The notes: a model not told the origin generated them from the letters alone. Positions 43,309 through 52,231 are shown, counted from the stretch's first letter. The stretch is DNA of 64,000 nucleotides from Bacteriovorax sp. MedPE-SWde (GCA_001874305.1 MPCU01000003.1:515391-579390), one strand, 5' to 3'. Numbers and translations: made by a program.

Positions 43309-43812
43309 ATGACATCACTAAAATACTTCCAAGGTTATCCAGAATCAATAAAAGACCAGGTACATAACTTGGTTGAAAGTGGTCGTTTAAAAACTTACCT
43401 TGAGAAGAAATATCCTAATCCCCATCAAATAAATAATGATAAGCAGCTTTATCAATATGCAAACGACTTGCGACTACAGTTTTTGCGCAATACTCCTCAG
43501 ATAAGTAAGGTCCGTTACGAGAAACAGAAAGACCTTGTTAAAAATGCTCTAGGAACTCATACTTTTGTAAGCCGTAATCATGGTGGTAAGCTTAAGAGCA
43601 AGCATGAAATTAGAATTGCGATGAGCCTCAAGAATGCACCTGAGGAAATGCTGAAAATGTTAGTTGTTCATGAGCTAGCGCACTTTAAAGAAAAAGATCA
43701 TAATAAGGCCTTCTATAAGTTATGTGAATATATGCAGCCAGATTATCACCAGGTCGAACTTGATTTAAGGCTATTCTTAGTATTGTTAGATCAGGGCGAG
43801 GGACTCTTCTAG
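43309..43812 (+). CDS. YgjP-like zinc metallopeptidase
   Basis: A 167-residue predicted metallopeptidase of the DUF45/M48-related group. The zinc site is HELAHFKEKDH, with HEKDH-type third ligand spacing at HNKAFYKLC. The N-terminal half is basic and helical. The physiological substrate is unknown. A terminator follows immediately. Confidence 0.8.
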   Translation: MTSLKYFQGYPESIKDQVHNLVESGRLKTYLEKKYPNPHQINNDKQLYQYANDLRLQFLRNTPQISKVRYEKQKDLVKNALGTHTFVSRNHGGKLKSKHEIRIAMSLKNAPEEMLKMLVVHELAHFKEKDHNKAFYKLCEYMQPDYHQVELDLRLFLVLLDQGEGLF

Positions 43813-43820
43813 GTGATGGA

Positions 43821-43846
43821 GGTGAAGTAGAATTATAAACTTCACC
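43821..43846 (+). terminator. Intrinsic terminator of the YgjP-like gene
   Basis: GGTGAAGT, 10-base loop, ACTTCACC, followed by CCTTTAGTGTTTTT. It lies 8 bases after the stop, between convergent genes. Confidence 0.7.
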
Positions 43847-43858
43847 CCTTTAGTGTTT

Positions 43859-44551
43859 TTAGAACTTGGCTATCAATGATGTAGTGTATTGGTAGTCACT
43901 ATTCTTTGTATCAAGAGCAGGTGAGTTATCATACTTATGAAGATAGGCCACCTTAAGTGTAAGCATCTTTGAAACAGTAAAGTTTAGACTTGGCTCAAAG
44001 TTAATTTGCCAATCATCGCTTTCGCTCAAGTTAGGAAGAGCTTCTACCCATAATTTTAAAAATAAGTTCTCATTTTGTTGTTTCGAATACTCAGTATAAA
44101 TACGAAGCTTTGATCCATTTGTCTTTCTTGCTTCAAGATCTGACTCAAGTGTTCTTCTGTAACCAGCTTCAGAGTGAAGACTTTGTTTATCTGATTTGAT
44201 AAAGCTGTAAGCACCACCAAGGTCATAGTTCCATCTGTAATCTAAGGATGCGAAAACATCTTCTTCTCTTTGTGCTGCTGCAAAAATAGACCATTTACTA
44301 CTCAGGGATCTTTCATATCGAGTATTAACGTCCCAGTTTCTTGCATTAAGTTCCTTATCTGCCTTACCGTATGAGTAGTGTCCACCAAGCTTAAAAGTGT
44401 TGTTGTCCTTTACATATGTATTGATGGTTTTTGTATTCCAGGTTTCAGACTCAGTGTTTCCACCGTTCATGATTACTGTAAGTTCGGATTCGTTGCTGTA
44501 GTTTGCGTAAGCTGCACTGCTGAGAAGAAGCAGTGAAATTAGAAGTTTCAT
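43859..44551 (-). CDS. DUF481 outer-membrane protein
   Basis: A 230-residue protein with a signal peptide ending AAYA. The mature chain is an alternating beta-barrel of the DUF481 family: ESELTVIMNGGNTESETWN, then repeated amphipathic strands, closing with a terminal Phe (SLIAKF), the outer-membrane sorting signal. The role of the family is unknown. The Shine-Dalgarno GGAG begins at the foot of a leader hairpin. Confidence 0.85.
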   Translation of the reverse strand: MKLLISLLLLSSAAYANYSNESELTVIMNGGNTESETWNTKTINTYVKDNNTFKLGGHYSYGKADKELNARNWDVNTRYERSLSSKWSIFAAAQREEDVFASLDYRWNYDLGGAYSFIKSDKQSLHSEAGYRRTLESDLEARKTNGSKLRIYTEYSKQQNENLFLKLWVEALPNLSESDDWQINFEPSLNFTVSKMLTLKVAYLHKYDNSPALDTKNSDYQYTTSLIAKF

Positions 44552-44559
44552 ATAAGTCT

Positions 44560-44599
44560 CCAGAGATATAAGGAATAAATTCTATTCCTAAATCTCTGG
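44560..44599 (-). promoter_or_regulatory. Leader hairpin touching the DUF481 Shine-Dalgarno
   Basis: CCAGAGAT and ATCTCTGG form a perfect 8-base stem; a second stem AGGAAT/ATTCCT is nested inside. On the minus strand the stem ends in the first two G of the GGAG that serves the DUF481 gene. It may terminate the upstream gene at 44618, or control translation of the barrel protein. Confidence 0.45.
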
Positions 44600-44617
44600 A
44601 AATAAAACTGATGTTTA

Positions 44618-44947
44618 TTATTCTGAGTCGATTTCTTGGATTTTTTCAATATCACAAGTTGTAGGGTTAACAATTATTGCATTGCTAAACCAACCGCTAT
44701 GGATTGAGCCAGTTACTTTGAAGATAAATTTATCTTCAGCAAATGGACCTGCGTCTGCTTGACGACGAATCTCATAAATTGATCCGGCCTCTAACAAAAC
44801 GTCCTCATTAATACTTGGCATATAATCAAATCTTGTTCCTCTTGATGAATCAAGATACTGATCCGTTACAGACTCTAGGCAAGATGAAGTTGAGGCAAAT
44901 GAAAGAGAAGAAAGCATAACAGTAAGCATAATTAATGACTTTTTCAT
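44618..44947 (-). CDS. Small exported protein, unknown
   Basis: A 109-residue protein with a signal peptide (MKKSLIMLTVMLSSLSFAST) and two Cys in the mature chain. The mature part is beta-rich and acidic, with no known domain. A strong AAGGAGGA serves its ATG. It is divergent from gshA, with a 16-base palindrome between them. Confidence 0.65.
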   Translation of the reverse strand: MKKSLIMLTVMLSSLSFASTSSCLESVTDQYLDSSRGTRFDYMPSINEDVLLEAGSIYEIRRQADAGPFAEDKFIFKVTGSIHSGWFSNAIIVNPTTCDIEKIQEIDSE

Positions 44948-44999
44948 ATATCCTCCAAGGATGTCTTGTTAATGGCCGCAACTTAACCTTATAGGTCCA

Positions 45000-45015
45000 A
45001 TAAGTCTAGACTTAT
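45000..45015. promoter_or_regulatory. 16-base perfect palindrome upstream of gshA
   Basis: ATAAGTCTAGACTTAT has no mismatch. It lies about 50 bases from the divergent exported-protein start and 87 bases before gshA. A candidate operator for either gene; no regulator is known. Confidence 0.45.
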
Positions 45016-45101
45016 CATAAAAGCGTGTACATTTTTTGGAATATATAAGAGTGCGAAGCGTCAAGTTGTACATGCCTTAAAAGAAGCCGTAGAATTGCCA
45101 A

Positions 45102-46628
45102 ATGAAAAATTACTTTAAAGAAAATCCAGAACTAGTATCAAATATAAGACAAGGTGTTGAAAGGGAGTGTTTACGCTCTCTTACGGATGGAGCAGCATCG
45201 TTAAAGCCCCATGCAAAAGCTCTAGGCTCTAAATTAACTCATCCATTCATCACAACAGATTATGCAGAAAACCTGTTGGAATATATTGGTGGCGTTCATA
45301 GTAGTACAGATGAATTACTTGAAGAGCTTGAGGCCCTTCATGCATATACTGTAGAGAACTCAAATGGAGAAATCTTGTGGCCAAGTAGTATGCCATGTCT
45401 CTTACCTGAAGAAGATAAAATTCCAATAGCATGTTACGGAAAATCTAATACCGGAAAATTAAAAAGTTTATATCGTCTGGGACTCGGTCATAGATATGGT
45501 CGCTCTATGCAATCAATTGCTGGTGTTCATTATAACTTCTCTCTAACTGATAGCTTTTGGGAGAATTTAAAAGCTAAAGAAGGATCAGAGTTAAAACTAA
45601 GTGAATATAAATCTCAAAAATACTTTCATATTATTAGAAACTTTCAAAGAAATAAGTGGCTATTGATGTACCTTTTTGGAGCGAGTCCTGCTGTTGATAA
45701 AAGCTTCCTCGAAGGTAAGGATCATAGTTTAAAGAAATTAGATGAGAATACTTATTACTCTGAACATGGGACATCATTAAGAATGGGGGGGCTTGGTTAT
45801 ACGAGTACCGCTCAGGAAGATATTAATATCTGTTTTGAGAAAGTTGAAACTTATATAAAAACACTTGAAGCCGCTCGCCAGAAATCATTTCCAGAGTATG
45901 AAAAGATAGGGCTTAAAGACGAAACTGGTTACAAACAACTAAATACAAACTTACTTCAAATTGATAATGAGTTCTACTCAAATATTAGACCGAAAAATAT
46001 TGCTGGAAGAAAAGAAAGTGCACTTAAATCACTTCACTTAAGAGGTGTTGAATATATTGAAGTCCGATTGCTAGATGTGAACCCTTTTGAAAAGCTTGCA
46101 TTTGATAAAGATCAAATTCACTTCTTACACTTATTCCTTCTATGGTGTTTATCTACAGAATCAAAAGGAATCACGAAAGAAGAATGTTCAGAGTTAAATG
46201 AAAACTTTCAAAAAGTAATTCTTGAAGGAAGAAGGCCTGGCTTAAATCTAGAAAGAGATGGAAAAGAAGTTTCGATAGGTGATTATGCTACATCACTGCT
46301 TGATGAAATTTCAGACTTCTCATCAGAGATTAGAAGCTTTGATTCTAAGTATGATAAAGCCTTAGCTACTCAAATTGATAAAGTGAAGAGTCCTGAGCTT
46401 TTACCTTCTGCAAGAATATTAAATGAACTTAAGAATAAATCATATCTGGAGTTTCACCTTGATCTTGCTAAGGATTATGCTTCTAGCTACAAGATGACAG
46501 ACGATTGGAACGAGAAGTTAATATTTGAAGGAAAGAAGTCTTGGATTAAGCAAAAAGAGATTGAAGATACTGATACTTTAGACTTTGATACTTATCTCAA
46601 GAATTATTTTGAGGATATCAAAATATAA
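45102..46628 (+). CDS. gshA: Glutamate-cysteine ligase
   Basis: First enzyme of glutathione synthesis, joining the gamma-carboxyl of Glu to Cys with ATP. It has 508 residues, near the 518 of E. coli GshA, and belongs to the proteobacterial type: QGVERECLR near the N-terminus, TDYAENLLEYIGG, the PSSMPCLLP segment and RYGRSMQSIAGVHYNFSL, then VEYIEVRLLDVNPF. No gshB is in the window. It is followed at 15 bases by an M14 peptidase and then a GFA-domain gene in the same direction. Confidence 0.92.
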   Translation: MKNYFKENPELVSNIRQGVERECLRSLTDGAASLKPHAKALGSKLTHPFITTDYAENLLEYIGGVHSSTDELLEELEALHAYTVENSNGEILWPSSMPCLLPEEDKIPIACYGKSNTGKLKSLYRLGLGHRYGRSMQSIAGVHYNFSLTDSFWENLKAKEGSELKLSEYKSQKYFHIIRNFQRNKWLLMYLFGASPAVDKSFLEGKDHSLKKLDENTYYSEHGTSLRMGGLGYTSTAQEDINICFEKVETYIKTLEAARQKSFPEYEKIGLKDETGYKQLNTNLLQIDNEFYSNIRPKNIAGRKESALKSLHLRGVEYIEVRLLDVNPFEKLAFDKDQIHFLHLFLLWCLSTESKGITKEECSELNENFQKVILEGRRPGLNLERDGKEVSIGDYATSLLDEISDFSSEIRSFDSKYDKALATQIDKVKSPELLPSARILNELKNKSYLEFHLDLAKDYASSYKMTDDWNEKLIFEGKKSWIKQKEIEDTDTLDFDTYLKNYFEDIKI

Positions 46629-46643
46629 GAAACAAGGGCAAAC

Positions 46644-47531
46644 ATGACTACGAAAACTATACCATGGGGAAAAGAAGAGAAACTAAAGTGGAAGAGAGAA
46701 CAAGTTATAAAGCGCTCTTACATGGAAGAGGTTGTCTCTAAAATTAACTCTTTAAGTGATCAGTTTAACGTCCAACAATATGGTTCATTATCATCCGATC
46801 CAAGCAAGTACCCTTTATATATTATCACTTCTAAAACTCTAGATAAGAGTAAGAAGACTGTTCTTGTTACTGGAGGTGTCCATGGATACGAAACCAGTGG
46901 AGTTCATGGAGCGCTGGCCTTTTTAGAAAGAAGTGCAAAGAGCTATGAAGAGCATTTCAATATTATCGTTGCTCCATGTATTAGTCCGTGGGGATATGAA
47001 ACTGTGAATCGCTGGAACTCTGAAACAATTGATCCTAATAGGTCATTTATTAAAAATGGTCCTTCAGAAGAATGTAATCTCTTTTTAGACGCAATCTCAG
47101 AACTTGGTCATGAAATTTTTGTTCACTTTGATTTACATGAAACGACTGATACTGATAATACTGTCTTTAGACCGGCTCTAGGACAAAGAGATGGAATTCC
47201 GCAAGACGTTTGGGATATTCCTGATGGTTTCTATGTTGTAGGTGACTCTGATAAACCTCATAATGAGTTTCAAAAAGCTGTGATAGACTCTGTTAGAGAA
47301 GTTACACATATTGCTCCATCAGATAAGGATGGGCGAATTATTGGAGAGTTGTGTATTCAAGAAGGGGTAATAAATTATCCTGTAAAGTCTCTTAACTTAT
47401 GTACAGGTTTTTCAAATGCAGAATATTCGACAACGACTGAAGTTTACCCCGATAGTCCTAAAGTAACAGACGCTAATTGTGTTGATGCACAAGTGGCCGC
47501 AGTTGTAGGTGGATTAAATTACTTATTATAA
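46644..47531 (+). CDS. M14 family zinc carboxypeptidase-like protein
   Basis: A 295-residue metallohydrolase. Zinc ligands are His80 and Glu83 in VHGYE and a His of HFDLHET (165); the catalytic Glu is probably Glu266 in TTEVYPDS. Asp130-Pro131-Asn132-Arg133 (IDPNRSF) matches the substrate-binding Arg motif of M14. It lacks a signal peptide, so it acts in the cytoplasm, unlike digestive M14 enzymes. Being 15 bases after gshA it might act on gamma-glutamyl or glutathione-related peptides; this is inferred. Confidence 0.82.
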   Translation: MTTKTIPWGKEEKLKWKREQVIKRSYMEEVVSKINSLSDQFNVQQYGSLSSDPSKYPLYIITSKTLDKSKKTVLVTGGVHGYETSGVHGALAFLERSAKSYEEHFNIIVAPCISPWGYETVNRWNSETIDPNRSFIKNGPSEECNLFLDAISELGHEIFVHFDLHETTDTDNTVFRPALGQRDGIPQDVWDIPDGFYVVGDSDKPHNEFQKAVIDSVREVTHIAPSDKDGRIIGELCIQEGVINYPVKSLNLCTGFSNAEYSTTTEVYPDSPKVTDANCVDAQVAAVVGGLNYLL

Positions 47532-47546
47532 TTAGAAAGGATAGAT

Positions 47547-47951
47547 ATGATTTTAAAAGGAAAGTGTCTCTGTGAAAAAATATCATTTGAGGCAGAAGAT
47601 ATTCCAGGTGTAGTTTTTAATTGTCATTGCTCGAGATGTCGTAAATCACATGGTACGGCATTCGCAACTCAGGTCTTTGCCCAAAGAAAAACACTTAAGT
47701 TTATTAAAGGTGAAGAGCTACTAAGTGAGTACGATGGGGAGTCTGGTGGACTTCGAACATTCTGCTCTTCATGTGGTTCTCGTCTGATGAATTATTCAAA
47801 AGATACTATGGATTATTTAAGTATATGTGTTTCTGCGCTTGATCCTGAATTTAACTTAAAACCAACAGCTGATTGTTTTGTTGATGATAAGTTTTCATGG
47901 ACTAAAGTAGATGAGGGGATTCAACAATTCGCGGCTTATCCTCCGATGTAG
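47547..47951 (+). CDS. GFA (CENP-V type) zinc-binding protein
   Basis: A 134-residue protein of the glutathione-dependent formaldehyde-activating fold. Zinc ligands are Cys7 and Cys9 (KCLCEK), the CHCSRC cluster (26-31) and CSSCGS. Some members bind glutathione, which fits the position behind gshA, 15 bases after the M14 gene. Catalysis is not proven for most of the family. AGAAAGGAT is 7 bases before the ATG. Confidence 0.88.
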   Translation: MILKGKCLCEKISFEAEDIPGVVFNCHCSRCRKSHGTAFATQVFAQRKTLKFIKGEELLSEYDGESGGLRTFCSSCGSRLMNYSKDTMDYLSICVSALDPEFNLKPTADCFVDDKFSWTKVDEGIQQFAAYPPM

Positions 47952-47969
47952 ATAAGGTATACTTATCAA

Positions 47970-48671
47970 ATGAAAAAGCGAACTGTCTTTCTTACTGGGC
48001 TTAAGGCCATGTTACCTATTTTACCTGGAGTAATTCCTTTTGGTTTGATTATGGGAACTGCCGCTTCAAATGCTGGATTAAATATTTTTGAAACGATGGG
48101 AATGAATATCATTGTTTTAGCTGGTGCCGCGCAGCTTGTTACTGTGGATCTTTTAACAAAGAATGTAGATTCCCTAGTTATTGTTTTTACTGGTCTTGTC
48201 ATAAATATAAGAATGGTTCTCTATAGTGCAGCTTTCTCTCCATTATTTGAACAGTCAAATATTCTTACTAAAACAGTTGCTTCATACATGTTAACAGATC
48301 AATCATATGCAGTTTCTATTGCTAACGAGGGTCTTTATAACAAGCGTAATGATAAGATTGTTTTCTATTTTGGAGGAGCTATTACGATGGTTCTTTGTTG
48401 GCACTTCAGTGTAGTTTTGGGGTTAGTCTTTGGTAACTTTGCACCAAGCTCAATTTCTTTAGATTTTGCAGTTCCCCTAAGTTTTATGGCGCTGACAATA
48501 CCAACCATCAAGAATAGACCAGCACTGTTAGTGAGTATTTTATCTGCAGTACTATCAATTCTATTTTATGGTCTACCGTATAATTTAGGCTTAGTTCTTG
48601 CTGCTGGAATAGGAATTGCTTTCGGTACGATACTAACTGAAAATCTCACTAGGAGATCATATGAAATTTGA
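47970..48671 (+). CDS. azlC: AzlC family permease subunit
   Basis: The larger subunit of an AzlCD-type branched-chain amino acid exporter. It has 233 residues and about seven TM segments with the AzlC signature PGVIPFGLIMGTAASNAG near the N-terminus and GAAQLVTVDLL. It overlaps the azlD gene by 11 bases, so the subunits are made together. The gap to the upstream GFA gene is 18 bases and the operon may extend from gshA. Confidence 0.88.
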   Translation: MKKRTVFLTGLKAMLPILPGVIPFGLIMGTAASNAGLNIFETMGMNIIVLAGAAQLVTVDLLTKNVDSLVIVFTGLVINIRMVLYSAAFSPLFEQSNILTKTVASYMLTDQSYAVSIANEGLYNKRNDKIVFYFGGAITMVLCWHFSVVLGLVFGNFAPSSISLDFAVPLSFMALTIPTIKNRPALLVSILSAVLSILFYGLPYNLGLVLAAGIGIAFGTILTENLTRRSYEI

Positions 48672-48981
48672 TAATTTTTGGTTAGTAGTTATTTTTTTAG
48701 GCCTTGGTACTTTTCTGATTCGTTATAGCTTTTTCTATCTATCAGATAAAGTAAAAATTTCTGAACGAGCTAAGAGAAGTCTTACCTTCATTCCTTGTGC
48801 TATTTTTCCTGCTCTATTAGCGCCAATGGTATTCTTTCACGAAGGTAGTAATGCAGTACTTCTTAATAAGGAAAGATTAGTTGCTTTTCTTATAGCTACT
48901 TATATTTGCTATAAATCAAAGAATATTTTAGTAACTATTATATCTGGTCTTGCCATTCTTTATGGTCTTACACAAATCTAG
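48661..48981 (+). CDS. azlD: AzlD family permease subunit
   Basis: The small subunit, 106 residues with four TM segments. It has the family opening GLGTFLIRYSFF and the FIPCAIFPALLAPMVF loop. It starts inside azlC. Substrate is inferred from the family (branched-chain amino acids or analogues). Confidence 0.88.
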   Translation: MKFDNFWLVVIFLGLGTFLIRYSFFYLSDKVKISERAKRSLTFIPCAIFPALLAPMVFFHEGSNAVLLNKERLVAFLIATYICYKSKNILVTIISGLAILYGLTQI

Positions 48982-48997
48982 ATAGTAAGATTAATAC

Positions 48998-50794
48998 ATG
49001 AATATAAAACGCTTATATATTCTATTAACTTCATTTGCTATATCAATTCTTCTTGGTAGTGTGGCCTTTATTTATATCGATGGGCAAAGTACAATTGAGA
49101 ACGAGAGAGAGTCGAGTGTTCAAAGTGTAGAAGAGAATAGGGCCTTTATAGATTTCGTCACATCTTATAAAACTTATATCGCAACAATTTATAACTCAAA
49201 TAAAGAAGTCGATAGGTTATATGGTAATTATAGAGATGCTTATCTGAGTGTCGGTTTTCTACAATCTACTAATGTCGAGAGGCTTAATTCAAGTGCTAGC
49301 AGTTTGACTTCACTCTTTAAATTAGAAATTCTACTAAAAGAAAAGTCTAAAGAAGTATCACGTAACGTTTTTAAAAGTAGAAAAGAGTTAGAAGAACTAT
49401 TGGCCAATGAGATTTTGTTACGTATGCAAAAAGGGGAAGAGTTTCTACCGGGACTAAAAGAGAAATTAGGTTCTTGGGGTAAGGGAATTCCTCTTTTTAA
49501 AAAACTTAGAAACAGTATTGATGTTTCCTATGTAAATAAAGAGAAGTTTTTAGAATTACATAACTTGTTGAAGCTTAGTAAGATCCTCGCAAAAAAAGAC
49601 TCATTACCAGAAAGTTTGGATCTTAAATCTTATGAGTTTTCTAAGGAGCTTAAGTCTAGAATTCATATTTCACTACATCAATATTCGAGCTATTTGAGTA
49701 AGTTAAAGTCAATTAGTTATAAATATAAAAAGACTTCTAATAAAATATTACGAATAAAAGAGACTTTAAGTAATCTCCTTAACGATAAAATTATAAATGA
49801 TTGGCAAAAGCATACAACGAGGGAAATACTAAAGTCGGAAAAAGACAAAAATCGCAAGCATAAACTTGTTATTGATGGGGTAACTATATTGTCCGCAATA
49901 ATTATTCTCATACTATTATTTGTATTCTTAAGCGTCTTCCCTCATCTAACTAAACTAGAAAAAAAAGCCGATGAGATATCTAAGGGAGAGTTTTCCAATA
50001 CTTTTGAGAATATACCTAATAATGAGTTTGGACGGACGATGTTGGCATTTAATCAAATGTCTCAAAGAATAACTGACTATATAGAATTGTTGAAATCTGA
50101 AGAAAAAAAGAAGGTACAGCTTACAGATTCTATATCTAGAATGAAGAAGTTAAGTGCAATGGAGGAGCTATCCGCTAAGTTGTCCCACGAGATCAAAAAT
50201 CCAATATCAATTATTACGTTTTGCTTAACGGATGCGATAGACTTTCTAAAACAAGGAAAAATTACAGAGTGTGAAGTAGAACTTACTAAGTCTAAACAAA
50301 CCCTTGATCGACTCTCATTAATATCTAAAAATCTTGGGACTAAGTATACGAAGCCTCTATTTGACGAGATCGAACTATCCCCATTCTTTGAAGAACTCGT
50401 AACGATGTATGATTCATGGTTAAGTAGTGAGGGGATAGAGATTGTAATGGCTGAAAAGAAAAATATAATCAAAGTAAAGGCCCCTAGACTTGAATTACAA
50501 AGTGCGATTTCTAATCTCATTGATAACGCTCTTGAGGGGGCAGAGAAGGATAAGAAAATATATATAGATTATGGAGTAGAGTCTGAAAATGTAGAGGTCA
50601 CTGTTTCTAATAAGGGCGAGGAATTAGTTGATAAAGAATCTATCTTTAATAACTTTTACTCTACTAAAGATGGACAGGGGCGCGGCCTTGGCCTTGCGAT
50701 TGTTAAAGATATAGTAGAAATGAGTAATGGAAAGATTTCTTATTATTATAAAGAAGGACTTCATAATTTTAAGATAACTCTTCCCCGTTGTTAA
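48998..50794 (+). CDS. Membrane sensor histidine kinase
   Basis: A 598-residue kinase. TM1 is at about 5-27 and TM2 at about 288-310, enclosing a 260-residue helical sensor region with no known domain. A HAMP follows, then the phospho-acceptor His397 in KLSHEIKNP. The ATP-binding region has SNLIDNALEGAEKD (N box) and GRGLGLAIVKDI (G box). The cognate regulator is most likely the convergent response regulator, with which it overlaps by 26 bases. Confidence 0.88.
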   Translation: MNIKRLYILLTSFAISILLGSVAFIYIDGQSTIENERESSVQSVEENRAFIDFVTSYKTYIATIYNSNKEVDRLYGNYRDAYLSVGFLQSTNVERLNSSASSLTSLFKLEILLKEKSKEVSRNVFKSRKELEELLANEILLRMQKGEEFLPGLKEKLGSWGKGIPLFKKLRNSIDVSYVNKEKFLELHNLLKLSKILAKKDSLPESLDLKSYEFSKELKSRIHISLHQYSSYLSKLKSISYKYKKTSNKILRIKETLSNLLNDKIINDWQKHTTREILKSEKDKNRKHKLVIDGVTILSAIIILILLFVFLSVFPHLTKLEKKADEISKGEFSNTFENIPNNEFGRTMLAFNQMSQRITDYIELLKSEEKKKVQLTDSISRMKKLSAMEELSAKLSHEIKNPISIITFCLTDAIDFLKQGKITECEVELTKSKQTLDRLSLISKNLGTKYTKPLFDEIELSPFFEELVTMYDSWLSSEGIEIVMAEKKNIIKVKAPRLELQSAISNLIDNALEGAEKDKKIYIDYGVESENVEVTVSNKGEELVDKESIFNNFYSTKDGQGRGLGLAIVKDIVEMSNGKISYYYKEGLHNFKITLPRC

Positions 50795-51407
50795 GTTTTA
50801 GAATACATTGTTTTAACTCATCTTTACTTTCAATATGTAGTTTCTGATAAATATTACTAAGATGATTTCTAACGGTACCATCACTGAGACTTAATTTATT
50901 ACCAACTATTTTATTCTTTGCATGTATCAGTATATTTTCAACAATTTCAATTTCTCTATCTGTAACGAAGTATTCTTCTTTGAGTATTTTTCTTGCATGT
51001 TCTTTTACAAGGAATTGGCTTGTTAGACTCTCTGTAGTAATTATATTTCGCGATTCTAAGAGTGCCGCTTTCATTGCTTCTATTAAACTATCTTTCTCTA
51101 ATGGTTTTTCAAGATATCTAAATACTCCTAAGTTTAAGCTTTCTATTGCAAGCCTCTCCTTAGAATAAGCGGTGATCATAACAAAGATCGTACTCTGATT
51201 TACGGACTTGTTGGCCTTGATTATGTCGAGTCCATTACCATCAGGGAGGTTATAATCTACGAGGACTACGTCATACTTATTTGTCGAAATTAGTTTTATA
51301 GCGTCGTGATAAGTGTTCGCATTATTGATTTCTGAGTAGTAATCACTTAGGTACTTTGTATACTTCTCTAAAAGAATTTCTTCATCTTCAACAATTAATA
51401 ATTTCAT
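50769..51407 (-). CDS. Response regulator, receiver plus LuxR-type HTH
   Basis: A 212-residue regulator from the ATG at 51407 (MKLLIVEDEEILLEK); an upstream ATG at 51458 is in frame but lacks support. The receiver has Asp51 in LVDYNLPDG as phospho-site and Lys in LEKPL. The C-terminal helix-turn-helix is VTDREIEIVENILIH and LSDGTVRNHLSNIYQKL. It is tail to tail with the kinase gene, and divergent from the outer-membrane protein at 51510, a likely target. Confidence 0.85.
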   Translation of the reverse strand: MKLLIVEDEEILLEKYTKYLSDYYSEINNANTYHDAIKLISTNKYDVVLVDYNLPDGNGLDIIKANKSVNQSTIFVMITAYSKERLAIESLNLGVFRYLEKPLEKDSLIEAMKAALLESRNIITTESLTSQFLVKEHARKILKEEYFVTDREIEIVENILIHAKNKIVGNKLSLSDGTVRNHLSNIYQKLHIESKDELKQCILKLNNGEELS

Positions 51408-51473
51408 CTTTTGATTATAGCATCCATTTTTTTTGCTAGATATGACATTATGACACATCCGACTTTATGTATT

Positions 51474-51501
51474 CTGTAGCAGAATTACTCTATAGCTACA
51501 G
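51474..51501 (+). promoter_or_regulatory. Leader hairpin touching the Shine-Dalgarno of the OMP gene
   Basis: CTGTAGC and GCTACAG form a perfect 7-base stem with a 14-base loop; the foot of the stem runs into AGGAGG, the ribosome site of the gene at 51510. A dyad ATTCTG-TAG-CAGAAT (51471-51485) overlaps it. The direct repeats ATGACA further upstream may bind the divergent response regulator. Confidence 0.4.
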
Positions 51502-51509
51502 GAGGCTTA

Positions 51510-52217
51510 ATGAAGAAATTATCTTATTTATTACTAGGACTTGTATCAGTTAACTCTTTTGCTGGTGCATATGTAGATCTTTCTCTAGGTGCAATGCACC
51601 GTCAACTAGATGGAGATAAGTTGTCATACCAAGACAGTCAGGCGATTACGTCAGAGATTTCAGTGGGGTATGCTGGAAAGAAATGGGATCTAGGGATTGA
51701 TACTCTCTATTCTATTTCAAGAGCTCAAAACTTAAAGTTAAATTATGGAGAAACTGAGATTAGAGATGACTTTAACTGGCATAGTATTAATATTGGGCCA
51801 ACTTTTAAGTATCACGTAATATCTAAGTCTGGTAAATGGGACTTCGTACCATTTGTAGGAGCATTCTATAATCATACTGTATTTGAAAACTCTGCTAATT
51901 TGAAAGGTTCAAATGAATCAGAAGATAAGTCACATGAAACATGGGGTTATGGCGGAAAGCTAGGTATGGAGTTTAAGAAGCTAACACCTAATTCATCATG
52001 GGCAGAAAGCGTTAACTACAAGGTTTATGGTGCCTATACAAAGTATAGAGATGTAGAAGGTGATTATATTGTTGGGAATAACGTTGAAGAGTATAAGGGT
52101 GATACACCTGATAACCTTCATGACTATGCTGTTGGTTTTTCTGTTGGTTTCTCAATTGGAGACAAACTTTGGAAAAAGACTAAGAGTGCTGCTAAAACTT
52201 TAGCGACTAAAATCTAG
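51510..52217 (+). CDS. Outer-membrane beta-barrel protein
   Basis: A 235-residue protein with a signal peptide ending NSFAG, followed by alternating strands (AYVDLSLGAMHRQ, KWDLGIDTLYSISR, YAVGFSVGFSIGD). The C-terminus is a basic helix (KKTKSAAKTLATKI), so it lacks the terminal aromatic residue of typical barrels. Function is unknown. It sits next to the response regulator and ends in a good terminator. Confidence 0.75.
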   Translation: MKKLSYLLLGLVSVNSFAGAYVDLSLGAMHRQLDGDKLSYQDSQAITSEISVGYAGKKWDLGIDTLYSISRAQNLKLNYGETEIRDDFNWHSINIGPTFKYHVISKSGKWDFVPFVGAFYNHTVFENSANLKGSNESEDKSHETWGYGGKLGMEFKKLTPNSSWAESVNYKVYGAYTKYRDVEGDYIVGNNVEEYKGDTPDNLHDYAVGFSVGFSIGDKLWKKTKSAAKTLATKI

Positions 52218-52231
52218 CATTACGTAAATTC

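Noticed and set aside
50077..50520. 147-codon minus-strand open frame
   Set aside because: Antisense to the conserved histidine-kinase core; a codon-bias shadow.
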